Positions 13,353 through 17,732 of a DNA stretch of 33,527 nt are shown here, piece by piece; within the stretch, counting starts at the first letter, position 1; each line of letters starts with the position of its first letter. The DNA is taken from positions 1 through 33,527 of the IMG/VR virus record IMGVR_UViG_3300032311_000963; one strand, given 5' to 3'. A program made the position numbers and the translations under genes. Origin of the DNA: a virus. The notes beneath the pieces are model-generated. The model searched no databases. It saw only the letters and a list, made by a program, of their open reading frames with translations, and was not told the DNA's origin.

Positions 13353-14191
13353 TATTTGACCTCCTTCACTTCTGCCAGCACGGTTTCGAGGAAGCGTGGA
13401 GTCGATGAGAGGATACGGTTGCGGTAGCTCTCGTCCGTCATGTCGCGGAATGTCTGCCCCGCCATGATCTGCCCCTTGGCAACGAGGAAGGTATTGACCT
13501 TTGCCTCATGCTCGAAAATGCGCTTCTCCAGCGTGACCGCCCATTCCGGCTCCTCGGCTGCGGTATCAATTGATACCACCTCGGCCTCGATGGCCTTCGT
13601 CTCAGTCGCAGGAACTGCAACAGGCTCGACCACTGGTTCGGCCTTCACTTCCACGACCGGCTCCACCTTGACCGCCCGCGCAGGGCGAGGCGCGTCGAAC
13701 TCACCGACCTCCTCCGGTGTATACATCCCATTGAGGACCGCAGGGAATGTCGCCCGGACGCCCTCGCTGATCACCCGCGCCCGCAGCATCTGCCTTGGGT
13801 AGGATTTCCAGTTGTCCTTTCCGCCCAGCCCAGCCGCCTTGGCCCGCGCCATGTCCCAGTCGATCCGGAGCGATCCGCCCGCCGGATGCGTAAAGGTCGC
13901 GCTCACCTTCTCGTTCGTGTGGTCATGCCACTCGACGCGCCCGCCGCTCTGCTGGAATCTTGCCAGCATTGAATCCGCCTTCAGCGAGGCGCGGCCTTGG
14001 ATGATGTGATAATCAGAGGCCACTGATCCGGGGTGACGCCCTTCGGCGGTCGCCACGATCATCAGCGCCAGAGCCTGGTCTGGTGTTTTCATGCCGAAGA
14101 GACCAGATTTCACGATGGCCGAGGCCATCACCTGCATGTCGCCGAGGGCGACTTGTGTGTTGACTTGTGTAGTCAGTTGTGTGTTACTCAT
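13352..14191 (-). CDS. RecT-type single-strand annealing protein
   Basis: This 279-residue protein has a core at residues about 15-170: a MASAIVKSGLFGMKTPDQALALMIVA helix pair, GRHPGSVASDYHIIQGRASLKAD, MLARFQQSGGRVEWHD, ATFTHPAGGSLRIDWD, and KDNWKSYPRQMLRARVISEGVRATFP with MYTPEEVGEF. I recall this set from phage proteins annotated as RecT/Bet-like recombinases. A repetitive Val/Glu/Pro linker (VVEVKAEPVVEPVAVP) follows, then a helical tail. It is paired with the exonuclease by a one-base overlap. No Shine-Dalgarno is seen before ATG 14191. Confidence 0.78.
   Translation of the reverse strand: MSNTQLTTQVNTQVALGDMQVMASAIVKSGLFGMKTPDQALALMIVATAEGRHPGSVASDYHIIQGRASLKADSMLARFQQSGGRVEWHDHTNEKVSATFTHPAGGSLRIDWDMARAKAAGLGGKDNWKSYPRQMLRARVISEGVRATFPAVLNGMYTPEEVGEFDAPRPARAVKVEPVVEVKAEPVVEPVAVPATETKAIEAEVVSIDTAAEEPEWAVTLEKRIFEHEAKVNTFLVAKGQIMAGQTFRDMTDESYRNRILSSTPRFLETVLAEVKEVK
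13562..13577. repeat. Perfect 16-bp palindrome GGTATCAATTGATACC
   Basis: Inside the recT-like gene. Its half-site GGTATCA equals the end of the boundary element (TGATACC). A 16-bp palindrome has roughly even odds of arising once by chance in a window this size, so only the half-site match makes it interesting. Confidence 0.45.
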
Positions 14192-14205
14192 TTTAGTTGC
14201 TACTA

Positions 14206-14264
14206 CTTCTTGTGGTTTTGACTTGGCCCCTTCGGTTGCACCCGTTGGGGCCGCTTCTTGTGGT
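14206..14264 (-). repeat. Hairpin flanked by 11-bp direct repeats upstream of recT-like gene
   Basis: CTTCTTGTGGT occurs at 14206-14216 and 14254-14264 on the plus strand. Between them GGCCCC (14225-14230) pairs with GGGGCC (14247-14252). It fills the 81-base gap before the recT-like ATG and could attenuate or protect the message. There is no T-run, so it is not a classic terminator. Confidence 0.45.
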
Positions 14265-14272
14265 GAGGATGT

Positions 14273-14416
14273 TTAGTCCTCAAATTCTTCCCAGCGGCGT
14301 CTGCGTTCGTAATGCCGCCGGAACCTTGAAAGGATGTCCGACTGCCCCAGCCGGTAGGAGGCGTAGCAGGAGCCGAGCGTGAGGAAGGCGATGACGATGG
14401 CGAATTCCGCGCTCAT
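14273..14416 (-). CDS. Small membrane protein (47 aa)
   Basis: An intact frame from ATG 14416 to TAA encodes MSAEFAIVIAFLTLGSCYAS as a single hydrophobic segment, then YRLGQSDILSRFRRHYERRR and an acidic end WEEFED. The basic region after the membrane segment suggests an N-out, C-in topology. The start overlaps the previous stop by ATGA. Function unknown. Confidence 0.62.
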   Translation of the reverse strand: MSAEFAIVIAFLTLGSCYASYRLGQSDILSRFRRHYERRRRWEEFED

Positions 14417-14529
14417 TTTGCTCCCTCCGTCCAAGCCCATGTGATGGCCAGCAGCACCGCCACCGGCCCCAGCGCCTTAATCGCCTCGATGCACGACTGC
14501 AAAAGCCAAAGGGTTTCTTGGTGGTTCAT
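14413..14529 (-). CDS. Small membrane peptide (38 aa)
   Basis: Encodes MNHQETLWLLQSCIEAIKAL then GPVAVLLAITWAWTEGAK, with one hydrophobic segment. An AGGAGGGG Shine-Dalgarno lies eight to twelve bases before ATG 14529, and the gene overlaps both neighbours by ATGA, which supports translation despite its size. No family is recognised. Confidence 0.6.
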   Translation of the reverse strand: MNHQETLWLLQSCIEAIKALGPVAVLLAITWAWTEGAK

Positions 14530-14729
14530 TTGCCCCTCCTGCGGTTCGTCGTTTTAATTTTGCGGAGGCGATACCAGTTCTCCAGCACGGCCCTCGATAT
14601 GCGATGGCCGACTCGGTTGCCGAATGGCTTGCTCGCCTCAATGGTTCCGGCATCGAGTAGCCTGTAAATCGTCTTTTTGCTCACGCCCAAAAGGGTCGCA
14701 GCCTCACATGTCGTAATTTCGTCGCTCAT
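14526..14729 (-). CDS. Excisionase-like / MerR-type HTH protein
   Basis: This 67-residue protein has the HTH_17/excisionase pattern: ITTCEAATLLGVSKKTIYRLLDAGTIEASKPFGNRVGHRISRAVLENWY. The helix-turn-helix is at residues about 8-27 and the wing follows. A basic tail KIKTTNRRRGK ends it. Such proteins act as recombination directionality factors or transcription regulators. Two genes downstream of an integrase operon's small regulators, Xis is the likely role, but it could be a plain regulator. It is coupled to the RHH gene upstream by ATGA. Confidence 0.75.
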   Translation of the reverse strand: MSDEITTCEAATLLGVSKKTIYRLLDAGTIEASKPFGNRVGHRISRAVLENWYRLRKIKTTNRRRGK

Positions 14730-14908
14730 GCCGCCTTTCTTTTGGTTGCGGGTTTCGCCTTATTTTGGTAAGGGGTGTCTGACACCCTGTCTAAAAAAAT
14801 AGTTGCCGCTTCCCTCATCACAAAGGCGAGGCTTCTTCGCTCTGCTTTGGCAATAGCTTGAAGCTGCGCCTTCATGTTTTTGTCTATTGGGATCGTAATC
14901 TTGGTCAT
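14726..14908 (-). CDS. Ribbon-helix-helix DNA-binding protein 2
   Basis: This 60-residue protein opens with MTKITIPIDKNMKAQLQAIA (the beta strand and first helix) and AERRSLAFVMREAATIFLDRV (second helix), the Arc/CopG-type ribbon-helix-helix pattern. A basic C-terminus QNKAKPATKRKAA follows. Dimers of such proteins bind short palindromes in the major groove. It overlaps the upstream RHH gene by ATGA. A candidate operator (14774-14786) lies within its own coding sequence. Confidence 0.75.
   Translation of the reverse strand: MTKITIPIDKNMKAQLQAIAKAERRSLAFVMREAATIFLDRVSDTPYQNKAKPATKRKAA
14774..14786. promoter_or_regulatory. Operator candidate GGTGTCTGACACC, copy A
   Basis: A perfect inverted repeat GGTGTC-T-GACACC, extended by one more base pair on each side, lies inside the second RHH gene. 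The same 13-mer (palindromic apart from its centre) recurs at 15101-15113 upstream of the first RHH gene. Confidence 0.6.
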
Positions 14909-15084
14909 TGCTTTTTTGTCTTAGATTTTTTGGATTTTTCTTGGAGATAGGAATCGCACATGAGCTTCATGGCAGCGACTCGGTCAATTCCATTTTCATC
15001 TGCGAATTTTTGTATCCGAGCAAGAAGAGTGTCCTCCATAGGAACTGTCACTCGGACTTTGTTTGCTGCTCGTTTATCAGGCAT
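14905..15084 (-). CDS. Ribbon-helix-helix DNA-binding protein 1 (59 aa)
   Basis: An intact frame from ATG 15084 to a TGA overlapping the next ATG encodes MPDKRAANKVRVTVPMEDTL, then LARIQKFADENGIDRVAAMK and LMCDSYLQEK with a Lys/Ser tail. KVRVTVP is the strand and two helices follow, as in RHH proteins. It is the first gene of a short regulatory operon with a second RHH and an Xis-like protein. The operator candidate 17 bases upstream suggests autoregulation. With no CI-type repressor in view, this pair could run the lysogeny decision, but that is inference. Confidence 0.7.
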   Translation of the reverse strand: MPDKRAANKVRVTVPMEDTLLARIQKFADENGIDRVAAMKLMCDSYLQEKSKKSKTKKQ

Positions 15085-15198
15085 GAGGACAAGTTAAGAT
15101 GGTGTCAGACACCCCGCAACAATTATTTTTCAATAAGGTGTTCACCTACCATAAAAAAACACTTGACATCCGCATGGACACTCGCTCTGCGGGCGAAA
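15085..15198 (-). promoter_or_regulatory. Regulatory region before the RHH/Xis operon
   Basis: This AT-richer 114-base gap holds operator candidate copy B, GGTGTCTGACACC (15101-15113), and a second inverted repeat AGGTG-TT-CACCT (15136-15147). Weak minus-strand promoter boxes (TTGTTG, then TCTTAA 17 bases on, bracketing the operator) are possible but poor matches. No Shine-Dalgarno is obvious before ATG 15084. Confidence 0.55.
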
Positions 15199-15390
15199 TT
15201 ATTTTTTTGTGACCTGCGTTTTTTTAGCCCGATTCTCCAGCACTCGCGCAATCACCTTCTCGCGATTTCGCTGATACCAATCCGCCTTGCGCTGCGCCTC
15301 GGCCTCTTTGAATTTGTCATCGGTCGCATACTTTTTCGTGTATTGCCGAGCCATGAATTTCCGCTGCGTTTTTTTGTTCGCGTAAGGCAT
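15199..15390 (-). CDS. Small basic hypothetical protein after integrase (63 aa)
   Basis: The frame starts three bases after the integrase stop and encodes MPYANKKTQRKFMARQYTKK, then a YATDDKFKEAEAQRKADWYQ and RNREKVIARVLENRAKK stretch. The Y-Q-R-N-R-E-K pattern resembles the charged helices found before HNH nucleases, but no HNH motif is present. Its strong positive charge suggests nucleic-acid binding; function unknown. Confidence 0.62.
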   Translation of the reverse strand: MPYANKKTQRKFMARQYTKKYATDDKFKEAEAQRKADWYQRNREKVIARVLENRAKKTQVTKK

Positions 15391-15393
15391 AGG

Positions 15394-16386
15394 TCAAATC
15401 TCCCACCACGCCTTCTCGTCCGCTCTGGCAGCGGGAACGGCGTAGACTCGTTGCACCATCGCGGGACTGGAATGCCCCATCTGAAAAGCCGTCAGCGGGG
15501 CGCTCTTGCACCGCGCCAAATGATATGTCGCGAACGAATGCCGGAGCGCATTCTCTGGGAACCCATCCCACCCCAGCTTCGCAGCCAGCCGCCTGCGCTC
15601 CTCGTAATGCGCCCGCGCACTCCCCGGCACGATCCGTCCCTTCTTGCCGGTAAAGAACTTTCCCCTCTTCGTCATCGGCTCCGTGAAATCCACGATCCGG
15701 TCCATCATGCCGTGATGCTGCTTCGACACTTCCGGCCTCACCCAAATCTGCCCAGCCTTCACATCGATGTCCTCCCAATCCATCCGCTGCACCTCAATCG
15801 AGCGCAGGCCCGCGAACCCACCCAGCAAGATCGACGCCCTCATCGAGTCGCCCATCTCCGCATCGAGCAGCGCCCGCATCTCATCGGCATCCAGAATGTC
15901 CTTCCGTGACCTCGCTCTCGGACAATCCACCGCCCGGAAAGGCGACCGATCCAACAAATCCATTTTGACACACCAGTTGAAAAACAATCGGACATACCGG
16001 TAGACCGTGGCCCGCTGCGTGTCAGAGCCTTTGATCTTTCCGAACCACTCCACCATCATCATCGGGGTCACTGCCTTCAGCGGGCAGCGCAAATCCCTCG
16101 CCAACCACCCGCACACCTTCTCAATTTTTTCGCGGTGCGATTTGGATGTGTTTTGGTAGAGTGGAGTGAAGATTTTTGCAGCACCGGCCACCGACGGCCC
16201 ATCCTTTTCTTCTAACCCATCGAGACCGCCCTTCTGGAGCTTCTTCAAAATCCGTGGCGCATCGGACCACGCCTGCCCCTCGGTCTGGTAAAAATACCGC
16301 AGCCGCCTCCCCGCCACCTTGGCAGGGATATCGAGTTTCCAAGGCGAGGTCCGGCGTGTAGAATCAAATGTTACCTTGTAGGCCAT
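15394..16386 (-). CDS. int: Tyrosine-family integrase
   Basis: This 330-residue protein catalyses site-specific recombination between attP and attB. The N-terminal ~60 residues form an arm-binding type region. A SAM-like core-binding domain spans residues about 65-155 (TVYRYVRLFFNWCVKMDLLDRSPF). The catalytic domain shows GGFAGLRSIEVQRMDWEDID (first Arg), ALRHSFATYHLA (R-x-x-H box, with His after Arg), MGHSSPAMVQRVYA (His, then the Tyr nucleophile). It lies next to the tRNA-Leu-like attP with candidate arm sites just upstream of its start, so Int could repress its own expression. No Shine-Dalgarno is seen. Confidence 0.93.
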   Translation of the reverse strand: MAYKVTFDSTRRTSPWKLDIPAKVAGRRLRYFYQTEGQAWSDAPRILKKLQKGGLDGLEEKDGPSVAGAAKIFTPLYQNTSKSHREKIEKVCGWLARDLRCPLKAVTPMMMVEWFGKIKGSDTQRATVYRYVRLFFNWCVKMDLLDRSPFRAVDCPRARSRKDILDADEMRALLDAEMGDSMRASILLGGFAGLRSIEVQRMDWEDIDVKAGQIWVRPEVSKQHHGMMDRIVDFTEPMTKRGKFFTGKKGRIVPGSARAHYEERRRLAAKLGWDGFPENALRHSFATYHLARCKSAPLTAFQMGHSSPAMVQRVYAVPAARADEKAWWEI

Positions 16387-16399
16387 AACTGGACATTAG

Positions 16400-16419
16400 C
16401 TTGTGCCAGTTGTGCCAAG
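16400..16419. repeat. Integrase arm-site candidate pair (int-proximal)
   Basis: Two TTGTGCCA repeats in direct orientation (CTTGTGCCAG then TTGTGCCAAG), 14 bases upstream of the int ATG. The same doublet recurs on the other side of the tRNA-like core at 16619-16640. Confidence 0.65.
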
Positions 16420-16477
16420 ATCGCAACCGATATTTGTCCATTTAAGGAAAAACGAGTCTCACAAAGTCCAGACACAG

Positions 16478-16514
16478 AAAACCCGCAGAACTTGTATTGA
16501 TGGGCTTCTGCGGG
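16478..16514 (-). terminator. Rho-independent terminator between attP core and int
   Basis: On the minus strand a 9-bp stem CCCGCAGAA/TTCTGCGGG (16506-16514 with 16482-16490) with a 15-base loop is followed by TTTTCTGTG. It would stop late/lysis transcription before int, or it may be the terminator of the host tRNA-Leu gene carried with the attachment site. Confidence 0.7.
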
Positions 16515-16530
16515 CTTACTAAGAGGAGTT

Positions 16531-16582
16531 TACCGGCGGTCGGGATCGAACCGACACTCATTGCTGAACGAGATTTTGAGTC
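16531..16582 (-). other. Probable attP core: 3' part of a tRNA-Leu(CAA) gene
   Basis: On the minus strand the sequence holds an anticodon arm remnant GA-CTCAAAA-TC (anticodon CAA), a type II variable arm with stem CTCGTT/AATGAG, a T arm GTCGG-TTCGATC-CCGAC and a 3' acceptor strand CGCCGGT plus discriminator A. The 5' half of a tRNA is absent. Integrating phages commonly carry the 3' part of the target tRNA so that insertion restores it. Position 145 bases before int fits. It is not a functional tRNA on its own. Confidence 0.82.
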
Positions 16583-16603
16583 GCTTTCGGTGTGTTGATT
16601 TGC

Positions 16604-16654
16604 AAATACTTATATTTACTTGTGCCAGCTTGTGCCAAACTTTTGTAAGTATTT
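16604..16654. repeat. Integrase arm-site candidate pair (distal) inside an inverted repeat
   Basis: CTTGTGCCAGC then TTGTGCCAAAC at 16619-16640 repeats the doublet at 16400-16419 in the same orientation. It is framed by the inverted repeat AAATACTTA (16604-16612) / TAAGTATTT (16646-16654). A single TTGTGC lies further out near 16735. This resembles the P and P' arm layout of tyrosine-integrase phages. Confidence 0.6.
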
Positions 16655-16766
16655 AATGGTTTTTTTCTAAATAATTGATCAACGACTTACGAGCGCGACT
16701 CTTTTTCCCCACTGAAACGCGACTTTTGGGGCAACTTGTGCTTTTAAGCAATTATCGATTATAAAA
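16655..16766. other. AT-rich non-coding stretch between attP arm and endolysin
   Basis: No gene is seen here. The stretch holds two GCGACT repeats near 16695 and 16723 and AT-rich segments. A bending-protein (IHF-like) site would be plausible in an att region, but I cannot point to one. Confidence 0.4.
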
Positions 16767-17285
16767 TTATCCCGAAGTTACTGGGCGGATTCGGATGAAG
16801 TTCCGGGCGATGGTTTTTTGCCGTGCCTTGCGCCAGACTCCGTCTCCGGATTCTGAGTCTCGCTCCCCTCGCCCGTTGGTGTTCCCCTCGATGGTGATGA
16901 TCTGGTGGCCGGAATCAGACTCGACGATTCCGACATGAGAGAAGTCGAAGACGACGATGTCGCCGGGTCTCGCGAGTTCGCGGTCGTGGAGGATGATGGC
17001 GGTCTTCGGGCGGGCTTTGGCCCATCCGAGGAATCCGTAGGCGAGCGCCGTTTTGGGTCTCCAGTCCTCCGGCGTGGAGGATTGGAGGTTGAGCCAGTCG
17101 CGGACGCCGGGCCGGTCGAGCCACTCGGCGATTACCCAGTCCACGAAGGCCGCGCACCATGGCCATGAGGCGGGTTTTAGGTCGCTGGCTTTCTGGTAGT
17201 CGCGGATTTTAGATCCGTTGTTGTTCCCGCCTTCCTCGCGGACTCCGATTTGTGAGGCGGCGATTTCGGCGAGGAGCTTGGTCAT
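16767..17285 (-). CDS. Endolysin, CHAP-type amidase/endopeptidase
   Basis: This 172-residue protein cleaves the peptide part of peptidoglycan for host lysis. It opens MTKLLAEIAASQIGVREEGG (the usual lead-in helix) and has the catalytic Cys in SWPWCAAFVDWVI, an LARPGDIVVFDFSHVGIVES segment carrying the catalytic His, and a later EGNTNGRGERDS stretch with the polar residue. Length is that of a single CHAP domain, with no wall-binding domain and no signal peptide, so it depends on a holin. It follows the lipoprotein gene by ATGA overlap. Confidence 0.88.
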   Translation of the reverse strand: MTKLLAEIAASQIGVREEGGNNNGSKIRDYQKASDLKPASWPWCAAFVDWVIAEWLDRPGVRDWLNLQSSTPEDWRPKTALAYGFLGWAKARPKTAIILHDRELARPGDIVVFDFSHVGIVESDSGHQIITIEGNTNGRGERDSESGDGVWRKARQKTIARNFIRIRPVTSG

Positions 17286-17524
17286 TTGTCTTTGAGGGCT
17301 TTTGCCTCGCCGAATTTCGACCAGGCGTGGTTGAGATTCTGATCTCCGGGGAGTTCGGGGTTGGTCAGCGGAATGTATTTGACGCTGACGCTGACTTGAA
17401 GGTTACCGAGTTCCCCTCGCCGGTCACCGAATGGCGGAACCGGAACGCTGACGCAGGAGGTGAGGAATGCCAGCGCCACGAAGGCAACGACGATCAGTCC
17501 TGCGGCGATCCGGCGCGGCTTCAT
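17282..17524 (-). CDS. Lysis-cassette lipoprotein, possible o-spanin
   Basis: This 80-residue protein has a signal peptide MKPRRIAAGLIVVAFVALAF and a lipobox LTSC at residues about 21-24, so the mature form would be lipid-anchored at Cys24. The mature part opens VSVPVPPFGDRRG and is short and polar. Small lipoproteins between holin and endolysin are often Rz1-like outer-membrane spanins, which would imply a Gram-negative host. No Rz-like inner-membrane partner overlaps it, so the spanin call is tentative. ATGA overlap on both sides. Confidence 0.7.
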   Translation of the reverse strand: MKPRRIAAGLIVVAFVALAFLTSCVSVPVPPFGDRRGELGNLQVSVSVKYIPLTNPELPGDQNLNHAWSKFGEAKALKDK

Positions 17525-17697
17525 TTTTCTTTACGAAGTAGGTTGATCAAACCGACTGCCGACAACCCAACCGCCAAGATTCCCTCTTGAAGTTGGGGTT
17601 CCAGCTTCAAGCCCAGTGCGGTTAAAATTAAAATCGCGCCCCTCCAGCTACTTTGTTCCTGCGCCCGGTTTAAAATGTAGGTGATGAGGTTTTTCAT
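17521..17697 (-). CDS. Holin candidate (58 aa, two hydrophobic segments)
   Basis: An intact frame from ATG 17697 encodes MKNLITYILNRAQEQSSWRG, then the hydrophobic AILILTALGLKL, a polar turn EPQLQEG and a second hydrophobic ILAVGLSAVGLINLL ending in RKEK. A RAQExSxWRGxxLLLTALGxxLxP pattern recurs in small phage holins. It heads the lysis cassette, overlapping the lipoprotein by ATGA. It would form the membrane lesions that release the endolysin. The boundary element ends eight bases before the ATG and no Shine-Dalgarno is present. Confidence 0.75.
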   Translation of the reverse strand: MKNLITYILNRAQEQSSWRGAILILTALGLKLEPQLQEGILAVGLSAVGLINLLRKEK

Positions 17698-17705
17698 GGT
17701 TAGAT

Positions 17706-17720
17706 GGTATCAGTCAAAAC
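17706..17720 (-). promoter_or_regulatory. Boundary element copy 6 (upstream of holin)
   Basis: Exact GTTTTGACTGATACC on the minus strand in the 35-base gap between the giant ejection gene and the holin gene, the only gap in the tail-to-lysis transcript of more than two bases seen in the window. TTGACT upstream with TACCAT 16 bases on could mimic a promoter here, but the other copies lack that upstream box. Confidence 0.75.
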
Positions 17721-17732
17721 ACTATAGTCAAA

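Noticed and set aside
15163-15190. Plus-strand TTGACA as a -35 promoter box
   Set aside because: No acceptable -10 box lies 16-18 bases downstream and there is no plus-strand gene to serve.
14908-15909. Long plus-strand frame of 333 codons
   Set aside because: It runs antisense through the RHH1, small basic protein and integrase genes and has the His/Arg/Pro-rich composition of a shadow frame.
16531-16582. A functional tRNA-Leu gene
   Set aside because: The 5' acceptor strand and D arm are absent; only the part from the anticodon onward is present, as expected of an attachment site.
2519-17720. Reading the 15-base element as a sigma70 -35 or -10 box
   Set aside because: No consistent partner box is found at the right spacing across copies, and for portal the transcript would begin inside the gene.
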